Source: Hermatobates lingyangjiaoensis (taxonomy: Eukaryota > Arthropoda > Insecta > Hemiptera > Hermatobatidae). Taken from it: 64,000 nucleotides of DNA. The stretch spans positions 62,001-126,000 of the forward strand of contig JAPFBL010000580.1 of assembly GCA_026182355.1 (NCBI GenBank), written 5' to 3'. How positions within the stretch are numbered: the stretch's first letter is position 1; every line of letters begins with the position of its first letter. Positions 29,940-41,460 of the stretch are shown one piece after another. Made by a program: the position numbers and the translations under genes. Under the pieces are notes generated by a model. That model searched no databases. It was not told where the DNA came from and saw nothing but the letters and a program-made list of their open reading frames with translations.

Positions 29940-30395
29940 AGTAAATAGTGCATAGCAAGTGATGCACATCAATTGTTTATATATGTTATAAACATTTTGA
30001 AAATTAAATGTTTAGTTTTGTAATGGTGCGATTTGTTATTTCGGAAGACGGCTTTCCGAAATTCAATCATCATTGATATCATGGCGGTATTTGCAATCAG
30101 GGGAGAAAGTTGACTGATTAAAAAGTTTATTGTGTTTGGATTGCGGTTGAACAGGAAGACTAATGAAACCATTTTAAAAAGGGGTTAAAATCCCTTTTAA
30201 TCTGCCCGACTTTAGTCTATTGTTTGTTTCGTGATTAGATGGCGAATAACTTTTTTTTTTCTATATATTCTCTCATTTGGAGCAAACATGTTTGGATCGT
30301 TGATATGACTATAAAAATAGTTTTAGAATTCATTACTTGTCCAGTCTGTTATACCATAGTATTTACTCATTTACTAATGGGGAATTTCAAAAAAA
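29940..30395. other. Non-coding stretch
   Basis: No gene recognised. 30010-30170 is slightly less AT-rich. Confidence 0.35.
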
Positions 30396-30919
30396 TTATG
30401 TCTCTACACAAAAAAAATATCATTATGAAAACAAACAACGCGTTTCCAACACTTAGTGTTCTTCTTCAGGTTTACATCCAAAAGAAAAATATAAATATAA
30501 GTAAGCTTTAAGACTATCAAACTGAATTATTTGAAATTGAATACAATATATGAATGATGAATAGTACTATTGGAGTTTGTTAACAAAGGAATGAGTATGA
30601 AAAATGACTTACTTAATATGAATCTTAATAAAACATGATTCCATACTGAAACACGAACCAATTTATAATTAACAAAGATTTTTAATTACCTGCAATCTTG
30701 AGAAGTGAAACAAGAATGTTCCCAATGTACAGTTGTCTGAAATTTCTGGACCTTTTTATATAATTTGAAAGGTGATGTTCCTATTGCAAAACAGTTAGTA
30801 AATATACGTGCCAAGACTTCTTTCATTCCTCTGAACCAAGTCCCACCCCCACCAACACTCTTTCTACCCTCAGTCCCCAATATGGGCATATGTATGTGTG
30901 TATGTTATATGTATGTATG

Positions 30920-31028
30920 TATAACAAGATTTTACATAAACACGTGAAATAACAACGAATTATCAAACCACAATATGAAATGGGGAAAAAAGACTAAGAC
31001 TTTCATATTGTGGTTTGATCATTGTATG
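30920..31028. mobile_element. Family A foldback, centre deleted
   Basis: Left arm to AAGACTAAGACTTTC joined directly to ATATTGTGGTTTGATCATTG. No core left. Confidence 0.75.
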
Positions 31029-31220
31029 TATGTATGTATGTATGTATGCATAAATATTTATTTAAATAAAATTTATATATAAATATAAATATATATATAT
31101 TTATTTATTTATATATATAAATTCACACAGACATATAGACTTTACATCTTCATATAGACTTCACATAAGCACGTTAAATAAATTTTTGTTATTTCATGTA
31201 TGTATGTATGTATGTATGTC
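31020..31220 (+). repeat. (GTAT)n and TTTA-rich repeats
   Basis: GTATGTATGTATGTATG at 31024-31049 and 31197-31219, with TATAAATATAAATATATA between. Confidence 0.85.
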
Positions 31221-31304
31221 TTTGGACATGAGCTCTGACCGGATTTTTGATTCGAATCATATATACATGCATATTGTTATTACCACTGAGGTTAGTATGA
31301 TTAA

Positions 31305-31490
31305 TATTAGAAATAGAAAAAACCGTCATACCTCGTAAGTTGATATCGGAGACATTGGAGCGCTTTCGGATCTTGTCCGAAGTTGTTCTTGAGTTGCGAA
31401 CGAAGATGGACAAGATTCGAAAGCGCTCCAACGTCTCCGATATCAACTTACGAGGTATGACGGTTTTTTCTATTTCTAATATTAATCGAA
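31305..31490. repeat. Family I hairpin
   Basis: GAAATAGAAAAAACCGTCATACCTCG... TCGGAGAC...TTGGAGCGCTTTCG is inverted at 31410-31488. Arms about 75 bp, nearly perfect. Right arm contains GATTCGAAAGCGCTCC. Layout like the other foldbacks, but no CTGANGA core is visible. Confidence 0.8.
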
Positions 31491-32879
31491 TCATATAGCT
31501 TAATGTTTTGTTTAATTTCATTTCAATCTCCTTTTTTTTTCTTGTTTCGTTCATTTCTTTATTACTATTCATTCAATTTATTATTATTTTTAGAAATTCT
31601 ATATATGTTTTTCTATTAATTTTTTATTATTATTTCTTTTCTGTTTACTTAGCATTGTTCAATTTTATTGGGTATTTTTCTTCTTATCAAGCTGCATTGT
31701 CAGTTGAGTTTTCCAGCTGTTTCGTTACCTTCCTTCTGGTTTACTTTTATATTACGTTCTTATCGATTTGTTTGTTCTAAAATTCCATAAAGTGAAAGGA
31801 CTGAGAGTATTTATTTCTATTGTTTTCCTTTTTCCATTTTTTTGTGGTTTAAAATTCATTGATTGCATCACGTTTTTATTTCATGTGATTTTTAGTTACC
31901 TGCACTCTTGAGAAGTGAAACAACTATCTTCCCAATGTACAGTTAGGTAAAGATACCTGCCAAGACTTCCTTCATTCCTCCGTACACCATTCAACCCCTA
32001 CCAACACTTCTTCAACCCTCATTCCTCCCTTGGTCAGTCCCGAAGATCAATATCTCAATAAGAGGAGGTAATTAAAAATCTTTGTTAATTATAAATTGGT
32101 TCATGTTTCAGTATGCTGCCACTCTTTATTAAGGTTCAGGATTAATTAAGTCATTCTTCATATTAATTCCCTTCTTAAAAAACCTCGATAGTGCAATTCA
32201 ACATTTATATATCGTTTTCAATTTAAAATAATTCACTGTGGTGTTCTTAAAGCTCACAGATATGCATATTTTTTTAGAAGTAAACCTGAAGAAAGACACT
32301 AAGTGTTCGAAACGTGTTGTTAGTTTTTATAGTGAACTTTATTTTTCTGGAGACCCAATTTTTTTTAAATCCCGCAATATTGTTTTACAACATTAGTAGT
32401 AATAAGATATTCACTCTCATGATGGGAGCACGGATATTCTAAGAGAGATCAAATTATATATAAGCTTATTATACATCGGCTCATACAGAATGATTTTCAC
32501 TCTCATGATGGGAGCTCGGGAAATGATTTCAAGGACATGCTGACATTGTAAAGAATGAAACTTTAACTTCCTTGTCATCTCTCATTACTATGTAACATAA
32601 ACCCAATGCAAGCGTCATTGTTTCTCATGTCTGCTCTCTCATAGACCATAACAGAGTTGAACTATTAAAAATTCAACAGATAAGCAAACTTACATCCCTA
32701 CAAAACAAATATTTCTGTGAATTGCTGGCATAAATCATGGTAAATATTTACTTAAAAAACAATTCCAATGCTACAAGACAGCTCTTGGCTGACTTAGGTT
32801 ATCTTATCATTCTAATGAAAGACATAAGTAACATCACCTAATGAGTTATCAATTAAGAGCAGTACAGTTGTTTTTCGTT

Positions 32880-33558
32880 AGGTTAGGTTATGTTAGGTTG
32901 CAGTGCATTTCCTAAGAAAAAACACACGTACGCCAATGATTCACCCTCTGTGTACTACACAATCAATATTCTACTTTGGAGAGTATTATGTTTTCCTTAA
33001 GTCAAGTGTATTTAGAATACGAAACTTTAACGAGTACCTGATACCGTACAGGCTAGGGATCAACGGCTTAACGTCACTGGATTACGGTTATCACTGGACG
33101 TCCGTAATCTGAAGAAGAAGAGGATTGATTTTTGTTTATGTTTTCTTATAAAGTGTTTTTTCATTTGTACAAGTACTGAGTTTTATGTTTTGTTTTTCCT
33201 TTTTTTCGACTTTGTGATGTAGGGTCGTGGAAGCTCGCCTCCGCGCGGTCCACCTCGGGCGTATCTCGGAGGCTGGTCGCCCTATCCTCGGATAGAGCTT
33301 GGTGCTCCCGAGATGCGGCGAAAGAGCTTTCACGTTAAAAAGCATCAATCTGCGTTGCTATTACACGTGATATGGCCGAAAGGTTGGGTACACGCTCTAA
33401 TATCAAAACAGGCTTAACGTCACGTCCTCTCCGATGGACGACGTACTCAGATTTATTCACCTCCCGCGTGAATAAACCGAGGGCCAAGTGGGGATTGAAC
33501 CCCGGAATACCAGCCCAGAGGCGAGTACGTTAACCACTGAGCTAACCTGCCCCTCTAG
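32880..33558 (-). mobile_element. SINE, type II tail, split by an insertion
   Basis: Read on minus: head 33558-33411 (GGGGCAGGTTAGCTCAGTGG, B box GGTTCAATCCCC, TTCACGCGGGAGGTGAATAAA), then after the insertion the tail 33077-32880 ending CACTGCAACCTAACATAACC and two more CCTAA units. The insertion 33078-33410 is flanked by a direct repeat of GGCTTAACGTCAC. Confidence 0.85.
33078..33410 (+). mobile_element. Retroelement-like insertion with 13-bp TSD
   Basis: Target duplication GGCTTAACGTCAC at 33065-33077 and 33411-33423. The insert is GC-rich (GCGCGGTCCACCTCGGGCG, CTCCCGAGATGCGGCGAAAG) and ends CACGTTAAAAAGCATCAA... AATATCAAAACA. A shorter copy of the same 3' end, with its own duplication, is at 52231-52394. 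Variable 5' truncation and long duplications indicate LINE-type retroposition. Family unknown. Confidence 0.8.
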
Positions 33559-33624
33559 TGCAATTAGTTATGTGGTACCGTCTTTTTCGAAAAATAAGAT
33601 ATCACTCAAAAATAAATCCTAGTT

Positions 33625-33850
33625 AAATAATGTGAAAAATATAATTCCATTCCATCCAAAGAGCAACGAGATTTTCCGTGTAATGCTTCACTTTGGAGTC
33701 AGGCAGTTCCAATCCAGAGGCCTTCACCTGCTTGTCTGTCTGTACTGCTCTAATTGCACAGGTCTGTCTGGTAAGTCGGTATGTTAGTTTATGTCGTAAC
33801 ATAATATTAGCATAACAGCTGACCAAAAGGACTCTGTCCAACCTTACCTA
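33625..33850. other. Unclassified moderate-GC stretch
   Basis: Contains splice-like motifs on both strands (plus: AATTGCACAG and TGTCTGGTAAGTCGG), but no convincing exon could be delimited. The minus frame here (ending WMEWNYIFHII) is not recognised. Confidence 0.25.
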
Positions 33851-34364
33851 TAAATGTTCAATTAGAACGGGAATAATAACAAACATAAAAAATTTGGAGT
33901 GCTCTACACTCAATTTCACTATAAATAAACATAATATCAAACTCGTTAACGACCAACCAATGATTTGCTTGATTAGTCAAACATAGTTCAACAACCATCC
34001 ATCAACACTATGAAATGCATCATATATCATTGATTGGGGTTATTTTTTACATAGAACAATTTTATTTTTTTAACATATCATCTTAACTGATTAGAATATA
34101 TGAAAATTTTAATAATAAACCTCTAAATAACAATTTTATTTCACTTAAAAAAACCTCTAAGTCGATGTAAATAAATGTAAACAAATTCCACCAGTAGGGT
34201 AGGTGATTAATTATTTCAAGAGAAAATTTCAGTTTTTTTAGGTATCTTTGCAACTATTCACATTTTATGCATATGTTTATATAAATTTGCTAATTTTAGG
34301 TTCAATTTTTTGACATAATTTCATCATGTAAATACCGTACTTGGAGGCATTCTCTTTTATATAA

Positions 34365-34533
34365 TAGTATATAAAGATTTCACACAAACACGTGAAACAA
34401 CAATCAATGATCAAACCACAATAAGAAATGGGAAAACAAGACTAAGATCTTTCAACCGTAACAAGCGGTCTTCGTCAAAGTCAAAAACCCAACTCAGTTT
34501 TTTCCCATTTGTTATTGTGGTTTGATCATATAA
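34365..34533. mobile_element. Family A foldback, right arm shortened
   Basis: Left arm complete with minus core (CAAAGTC instead of CAGAGTC). Centre CAACTCAGTTTTTTCCC jumps to ATTTGTTATTGTGGTTTGATC. The hAT-like element follows 10 bp later. Confidence 0.85.
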
Positions 34534-34543
34534 TAGTATATAT

Positions 34544-35230
34544 CAGAGGTTCCCAAAGTGGGTTCCTTAACGGACTGTCTGGGGTTCCGTAAGAAACATT
34601 TAGTAAAACATTTTTCTAAAATTTTTTTTTGTGAGTATGGATGTATTCTATATTTCTTGTGAATCATGAAACCAAATAATGTTATATCTACATATACCCA
34701 CAAGTAGAAGTGATCAAAATTTTGTTCATATTTAGGATGAATCACTAGTCAGTTTTTGGAACCATCTGATTCCCGAATTTCCTGCTATTGCAAAAATAGC
34801 ACTTCATACATTGCTGCCATTTCCACTACCTTTATACTGGATACTACCACAAAACTGGATATTACCTTTAAACTGCCATAGAAACCAAATACCGAAGTAG
34901 ACTTAATGCTGGGGCTAAGTTGGGAATCAAACTCTCAACTACGAAGCCAAAAATGATTACAAAACAAACTCTGTGTTAAAATTGCTAGTAATTCTGTTTT
35001 ATGTGTTACGCACTTGTGGAAAATATGAAAATTAAAATATTTTAGTTTTGAATTTTTATTCGAAAAATACACATGGCAATAGTAATATTAATTGTTTAAT
35101 TGTTTTTAAACATTCATACTATTTAAAAAGGCATATGTAAATATTTATATTATGATTGTATGAAATCATTAGAATATGGGGTTACTGGAACCAAAAAGGG
35201 TTCCGCGTCGAAAAAAGTTTAAATAACTCT
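34544..35230. mobile_element. hAT-like element, 687 bp
   Basis: Left end CAGAGGTTCCCAAAGTGGG, right end GTTTAAATAACTCTG, with the GGTTCC...GGAACC subterminal motifs typical of hAT elements repeated inside. Flanks GTATATAT and TTATATAT match at 7 of 8. No transposase frame. Confidence 0.7.
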
Positions 35231-35239
35231 GTTATATAT

Positions 35240-36005
35240 TGTCATTATAGTTGCAATGAAAGAAAATATAACAAACTGTGATTTTACATATAACAAAACT
35301 GTATCTTGTTATATGTTAGGTTAGCTAATATTTAACAAGAATGATTTAGAAGGGGCGATTAAATTGAATTTAGAAGCTACGTATTAAGTTTGGAATTCAA
35401 ACGCAGAAGAAACAGCAATATTGTTTCCCCCCACCTAAAATGGTTGTTTGTTCAGGCTCAATTTATTTTTTGTTTTTTTTCATTCCCGTTTGTTTAATCC
35501 ACTGGATGGCCAGAAGTAAGTCAAACTTTTCGTTTGAACAAATCAACTAGAAATACTTTTATTTATCTTTCACTTGGCTAAACCAATTTTTTTTTTAATT
35601 TCCATTTAAATTAAACAATTTCTTTTTTTTAAATCAGAATTATTATTAATATTAAGATTGTAGTTTAAGTTATTATGAAATTGTATTCAGAAATTAATCA
35701 AATCATTTTATCAATTTATTCTGTTGATTAACCTTAATTTAAAGCTGCTGATAACAAAACGCAATTCGATATTGATTAATTCATTAATATAAGGAATTAT
35801 GAAACACATATGAGTGCAGTTTAAATGATGTAGTTACATTGAAACCCTGAGACTACATAGGACATAGCAGAAGCAAAGTGAATCAGTTACATAAGTATTT
35901 TAGTTATGTTTGTTTTGCTTCTGACAATGAACTTATAAACAAATTCTGAAACCTCCTAACATGTATGTGAATACTACACTATAACTATTGCACAAGTAAT
36001 GAAGC
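35240..36005. other. AT-rich non-coding stretch
   Basis: No gene, hairpin or known repeat identified. Confidence 0.5.
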
Positions 36006-36007
36006 TC

Positions 36008-36066
36008 TTAGGGTTAGCTCAGTGGGTAACGTATTCGACTCTGCGCTGGTAGTCCAGGAGTCGGGT
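36008..36066 (+). mobile_element. SINE head fragment
   Basis: TTAGGGTTAGCTCAGTGGG, CGTATTCGACTCTG, GGTAGTCCAGGAGTCGGG: tRNA-like A box and partial B box, cut by the satellite. Confidence 0.65.
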
Positions 36067-36647
36067 ACACACGGGTAGAGAGGACATGTATGTGTGAGTG
36101 AGTGAGTATGTGTGTGAGAGAGAGACAGAGAGTACGTGTATGTGTAAGTGAGTGAGTGAGTATGTGTTTTGCAAAGAGAGAGAGACAGAGTACGTGCATG
36201 TGTGAGTGAGTGAGTGACTGTGTGTGAGAGAGACAGAGAGTACGTGTATGTGTAAGTGAGTGAGTGAGTATGTGTGTGTGAAAGAGAGAGAAAGATAGAG
36301 AGAGAAACAGAGTACGTGCATGTGTGAGTGAGTGAGTGTGTGTGAGTGAGACAGAGAGTACGTTTATGTGTAAGTGATTGAGTGAGTGTGTGTGTGTGTA
36401 AGAGAGAGAGATAGATAGAGAGAGAGAGAGAAAGAGTACGTGGATGTGTTAGTGAGAGTGTGTGAGAGAGACAAAGTGAGAGTACGTGTATGTTTGAGTG
36501 AGTGAGTGTGTGCGTGTGTGTGTTTGTGTGAAAGAGAGAGAGAGAGTACTTTCATGTGTGAGTCAGTGAGTGAATGTGTGTGAGAAAGACAGAGTGAGAG
36601 TAGGTGTATGTGTGAGTGATGCGTCATGAGTGTGTGTGTGTGTGAGT

Positions 36648-36686
<39 letters not shown>

Positions 36687-36990
36687 TACGTATATGTGTG
36701 AGTGAGTGAGTGAGTGTGTGCGTGTGTGTGTGTTTGTGTGAAAGAGAGAGAGAGATAAGGAGAGAGAGAGAGAGATAAAGAAAGAGAGAGAGAGAGTACT
36801 TTCATGTGTGAGTCAGTGAGTGAGTGTGTGTGAGAAAGACAGAGTGAGAGTAGGTGTATCTGTGAGTGATGAGTGATGAGTGTGTGTGTGAGAGAGAGAG
36901 AGAGTGTACGTATATGTGTGAGTGAGTGTGTTGTGATGGTATGTGTGAGTATGTGAGAGAGAGAGAGAGATTGATAGTGTGTGTTTCTCT
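36066..36990 (+). repeat. GT/GA-rich complex satellite
   Basis: About 920 bp of GTGAGTGAGTGTGTGTGAGAG text. A higher-order unit of roughly 50-110 bp is marked by recurring AGTACGTGTATGTGTGAG-like words (near 36130, 36190, 36240, 36312, 36358, 36437, 36483, 36688, 36905). The SLSLSHTHTH-like minus frames are compositional. Purine-rich blocks and GT runs could adopt triplex or Z-DNA forms. Confidence 0.9.
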
Positions 36991-37184
36991 TTGTCTTTAC
37001 CTACTACATGATTGATTGCACTAACACACCGTTTCATTTTTGTCGTTTGTTTACATTTTCATGTTAACCTTTCAGCCAGTTAGAGTAGAAGTAAACATAA
37101 TATTCAAACAATCATGATTGTTAACTTTTAATCATATCTATGTACTTATATGTGATTAATAAGCTCACATACATGTTTATATAA

Positions 37185-37275
37185 ATTCGAGTTAGTAAGT
37201 GTCTCATGTATGTGTTACTCTTCTTCGATTTTGAACTTGTATATGTACAGTTTCCATCGTCTTTCCAATTTTATA

Positions 37276-37278
<3 letters not shown>
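37185..37278 (+). mobile_element. Family B 3' end fragment
   Basis: GAGTTAGTAAGTGTCTCATG, GTTACTCTTCTTCGATTTTG, AACTTGTATATGTACAGTTTC: the part 3' of the family B core, followed by (TA)n. Confidence 0.6.
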
Positions 37279-37307
<29 letters not shown>

Positions 37308-37312
<5 letters not shown>

Positions 37313-37402
37313 TAAACCACAATATGAAATGGGAAAACAAGACTAAGATCTTTCAACCGTAACAAGCTGCCTTCGTCAGAGTCAAAAATCCAACTGGGGT
37401 TT
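37308..37402 (-). mobile_element. Family A single arm
   Basis: Minus-strand terminal repeat with core (AGATCTTTCAACCGTAACAAG, CTGCCTTCGTCAGAGTC). No inverted partner follows. One stem II base is changed. Confidence 0.8.
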
Positions 37403-37404
37403 GT

Positions 37405-38060
37405 TAAACCCCTCTTAACATTATTATTAACAGTTCTAGTTAATATATCTGATTACATTAACTCTATTAAAAAGCTCGCTCTTTGAACTGAACAAATAAT
37501 AAGAAAATATTTTGTGGAGTAGAGGACCTTGTGGTGATGGAACCCATAACCTTTGGGACCATTAACAGAGTATTATTTTCTTATTCCATAGAAAGGACTA
37601 TTTCTATTACGGCTATGAAATAATGAAAGCAATAAACTATTTCTCTTAGAGTGGATAGAAACCTTTTGGAAATATTATCATTAATTTCTTTCTATATGCT
37701 AATTGAAACAAATTATTCTGAATACATGCAAATTCTTAGTACCACAGAGGTTACTAACCCTCTGTTTAGTATAAAATAGACAGAGATTTATTTTATACAT
37801 GATTCATACATGTCTGAATTATGTATGATATCATACATGTTTAACATAATATTATTATAGAAGTCCTTCATAACTCGAAGGACTCGGTGAATCGGTGTTA
37901 TAGCGTCCCAAAATTAACAGTTTACGCACAATTTAAAATGAAATTACTAGCTTAAATAAGATTATTTAAAATTAAACTTGGACTTTTTAAATTAAACTTG
38001 TATTATTTTAATTGAAATTGAGACTATTTTTAGTTGAAGTTAGATTATATTACATTAAGC
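37405..38060. other. AT-rich non-coding stretch
   Basis: No gene recognised. AAATTAAACTTG-type units repeat at 37960-38060 and again at 38840-38900. Confidence 0.4.
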
Positions 38061-38066
38061 TTGGCA

Positions 38067-38850
38067 GACAGGTTAGCTCTACCGGGCTGGTAGTCCGGGG
38101 TTCGATCCCCACATGGTGCTCGATTTATTCACGCGGAAGGTGAATAAATCTGAGTACGTCGTCTCTCATACAGGATGCTAAGCCGTCGGTCCCAAGCCTG
38201 TGTCAGGTACTCGTCAAAAATCCCTACTCGAAATGCACTTGAGTTTTACAAAATTTACGACTCGAAATGTAGAATCTATGGAATCACTGATCAAACGAAA
38301 AGCCGGTAAACGGCTTACGTTATCTCTAAATTTTCATGCATCTGCGCACACACACAACCTCTCTGAGTAGACTTGGGACCACAGTAAGTGATTGAGATAT
38401 ATATATATGTATTACTCACAGAAAAATTGTAATTTCTATGATCTTGAAATATGATCAATGAAATTAAAAAAGTCTTATCTAAAAAACAAAAGTGACTATA
38501 GCAAGTTTTTAAAAATACTTTATTTGCAATTTTTTTTGTTCTTGATTTTATTTTTTCTCTCTTATTGAATTAAAAAAAATAATAAACTAGAAAAAAAACA
38601 TATTTCACGATTGTACTAAGTTGATAACATAAGAACAATTGTGTATTTTACTTTTCAAAATGCACTTTATTTTTTTCAAAGGTTAGACATTTTTTGTTTT
38701 TGGCGACTGTATGTCGGCTTTTTTTGTGCACTGGATTAGTTCTGTTGTGCGCAGATCATGTGCGAGCAGTGCGCTAATACGCATGCGCGCAGCTTACAGG
38801 GAACGTTGGTTATGAGCAGGTAGAGAATCGGCTTAAACAATGAAAAAAAA
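38067..38850 (+). mobile_element. SINE, type I tail, split by element M
   Basis: Head 38067-38120 lacks the A box between GGTTAGCTC and TACCGGGCTGG; B box GGTTCGATCCCC intact. Body and tail continue to CGGCTTACGTTATC (38322). The last part (AGAGAATCGGCTTAAACAATG) reappears at 38821 after element M. Confidence 0.75.
38329..38818 (+). mobile_element. Element M (unclassified)
   Basis: Starts TGCATCTGCGCACACACAC, includes CTTGGGACCACAGTAAGTG, a long AT-rich middle, and ends GCTAATACGCATGCGCGCAGC. The minus-strand counterpart is in two pieces, 57250-57612 and 58430-58515, interrupted by later insertions. CTGCGC-type motifs at both ends may be degenerate terminal repeats. No coding frame. Confidence 0.65.
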
Positions 38851-39042
38851 TTAAACTTAGTTTACTTTCAATTAAACTAGCATTATTTCAAATTAACCCC
38901 AAAAAGTTGTTAGTATATGAGATATGACAAGCATATACAGAGTTGAGAAAGGGAGGGGAAGTATTGAAACTAGAGCTGTAGTGTAGAGCTACACAATGGA
39001 GTAGTATATTTCAAAGAGAGAATTTCGAATGAGATTAACAAA

Positions 39043-39222
39043 GAAGGAAGGTAGCATTGATAATAAACTGGTATGATCATTATCCTCCTGATAATGACGA
39101 CCGTCTGAAATTAATGTACCTTGCATCTGTTTCAGAAGGAGTCATTCATCAGCAGCTAGCAATCATCAGGCCTGCTGACACATCGCTCATAAGCTTCCTA
39201 CGTCATGTGCTGACCATTGAAT
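39043..39222 (+). other. Short unrecognised open frame
   Basis: A plus frame of about 58 codons without ATG start (contains WYDHYPPDNDDRLKLMYLA and ends FLRHVLTIE before TGA). It is less AT-rich than its surroundings and lies 330 bp before the VP relic. No family recognised. Confidence 0.25.
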
Positions 39223-39794
39223 GACTTCGCATTCAGTTAGCACTAATCTTACACGGCTATCAACAACCATAAAACTCAAACAGTTCTATTCTTACAGTAA
39301 AACCAGTTTTAACCAGTTTCTCTAAAGTATGCTTCGTAAAAATAAATTTAATGTATATTATTTTTTTGAGCATTTCTTCTTAATTATATATACTAAACAC
39401 TTATATTTTATAGGAGTTCTTTATTAATAGCAATTTATACAATAATTATAAAAAAATATCAATTTTAAAAAAGGAACATATAAAAAGGAATTCGTGGGCT
39501 TTTTCTAAAGTATGGTATTGTGTCTATTTATGGTGTATTGTATCTACGAATGTCTGGTTTGAGGAAACGGCCTCGTGAGGATGATGAATATGATAATCTA
39601 GATAATCAAATAAAACGTTTTTTCGTTACAATTACATTATGATATGACGAAGGAAGAAATTGATGCAGAATTAGGTATCAGTGGAAATGCTAATGATGGT
39701 GATGTGGAAACATCTAAAACTAAGAGATCAGCTGCTGGTCCAGGAGGTAGTAGAGGAGGTGGAGGAGGTTCTAGTGCTGGTGCTGATTCATATA

Positions 39795-40433
39795 CAGTAG
39801 AACCCCCTTTATCCGGTATCCAAACGTCCGGCACGCTCAAAACAACGGCAAAATTTTAACCAGGGTATTTCCCGAAAATATTGGGTAAAAAATATGCAAA
39901 AACACAAAAAATGTACAACCACGTAATTTTAAATACGCCGCGCGAAGCTCCCCTGGTCTGACGAAGAATTACCTGACGACCCCCCTCCAATGTAAAGTTA
40001 AAAACAAGACAATTAGGCTTAAAGACATTAGTACAGTAAGATAAATACGAAAATAAGTGAAAACATAGAGTTAAATACAGTATAGAAATAAGAAAATAAG
40101 TTTAAAAAATAGAGTTAAATACAGTATCGAAATATAAGTTTACAACTAGCCTATAAATATGCCTGCCCTGCCCTAAGGAAAATAAAATACGAAAAATAAA
40201 GTTTACGTTTATTAAAAGTGCCTTTACAATGGATTACATTACATTCTACAGTCTACAATCAAGCCTACGCTCTAGGAAGGTAATTGCGAGTGTGTTTTCT
40301 ATGATTGTTTTGCTATTTTCTAACTTTTAATTAAGTCGTGTGTATTTATAAGAGTAACACTCAAAACAACGGCAAAACGCTTTATCCGGCATGGTCTCCC
40401 CCCCGATCGTGCTGGATAAATGGGGTTCTACTG
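39795..40433. mobile_element. Tigger/pogo-like element inside the VP relic
   Basis: Left end CAGTAGAACCCCCTTTATCC and right end GGATAAATGGGGTTCTACTG are inverted repeats of the CAGTAGAACCCC type known for Tigger elements, each flanked by a TA target dinucleotide (39793-39794 and 40434-40435). The interior (639 bp in all) has no transposase. A subterminal CTCAAAACAACGGCAAAA is directly repeated at both ends. Confidence 0.9.
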
Positions 40434-41460
40434 TATAGAGGTATTATTGAAAAACCGAATGTTTGCAAGTTCAGTTATAGAAAAACATATCATTTCTACA
40501 TGACGACAACGTTGCCTAGTTATGCATATAAAAATGATTCACCCTATGTACAATTTATTCCTGGAAGTTGTCATGATATACCATGGAATTATTTATTTTG
40601 TTATTTGTCTCCAAGGGAAGCTAATTTTTTGAGAACACAATTTACTGAAGTGCATGCAGTAAGAGTATCTTGTGTTGTTTCTAGGTTTAGGTGTTAGATT
40701 ACCTTTTGAAACTAATTCTTCAGTATCTCTTACTAATGCTAATGCTCAATATCCAATAGCTACTTGGGATGGAATTGAAAAAGATCATTTTACTTCAACT
40801 CATGAATCACAAATTACTAGATTAAGATAGATTATGATAGGTGAACCTGTTTATAAAGAAAACGAAACTGCTGAAGAATCTAGTAGTGATTTTAAAAATA
40901 TTTATGCTCAGTGTGCCAGTCGAAAATATGATAATCCGTTGTCACTTTTATTTCCTAGACCCTTAAGAACAAATACAGACAATAAAAAACTGATGCTACG
41001 CAACAGTTTTTGAACGTTCCTCAAATGTATAATTATGTTAAAATGGTTAATGGTTCAAATCATTTAGGACCAGTTTTTGTTAAAAGTGACAATCCAAAAA
41101 ATGGTTTGCTATTTTCAGGAAATACAAATCAAACACATAATAGTTCAGGAAAGTCTATGGATGTTTCTTTTGTTTATGGTCATGGATTGACTAATGTACG
41201 AGATTTTAATAGTTTCGGTTCTGTAGATGGTATAAAAACAGATGAGTTTATACCTGCGTATAATCCTCCGTATGAATTGGTTACATTGGAGAATATATAT
41301 TAAACTAATGTAATAGGAAGAAGTACACCGGGGATACAACCTGGATTCCTTATCGGTATGGTTTCTATTCGAAATAAAGATAAATAACCTACTTCAGGCA
41401 CAGTGCGAATTTATATTAGATTATGATTTAGATGTTGCCTTACAGTGGGAGTTAATGGAT

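Larger units (their letters stand above)
30395..32360. mobile_element. Long-spaced family E inverted pair
   Basis: Left end 30395-30720 (minus: TCTCTACACAAAAAAAATATC, AACAACGCGTTTCCAACACTTAG, CTTCAGGTTTACATC, then TTTATAATTAACAAAG). Right end 32062-32360 (plus, same in inverse, core at 32284-32315 CTGAAGA, AGACACTAAGTGTTC, GAAACGTGTT). 30690-30860 is also repeated directly at 31895-32030 (CTTGAGAAGTGAAACAA, AATGTACAGTT, CCAAGACTTC). A family A foldback, tetranucleotide repeats and the family I hairpin have accumulated between the ends. No RT coding remains. Confidence 0.65.

Noticed and set aside
30239..30511. Hypothetical membrane-type protein (90 codons)
   Set aside because: Low-complexity AT-rich frame that overlaps the family E end. 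No splice or conservation signal.
33136..33348. 70-codon minus frame with Arg-rich segment
   Set aside because: It lies inside the GC-rich retroelement insertion. The frame is not kept in the copy at 52231.
36014..37037. Several open frames rich in Ser, Leu, His and Thr
   Set aside because: They are frames across the GT/GA satellite and have no independent coding signal.
40338..40697. A single 119-codon gene
   Set aside because: The frame runs across the right end of the Tigger-like insertion into the VP relic, so its N-terminal third is transposon sequence.
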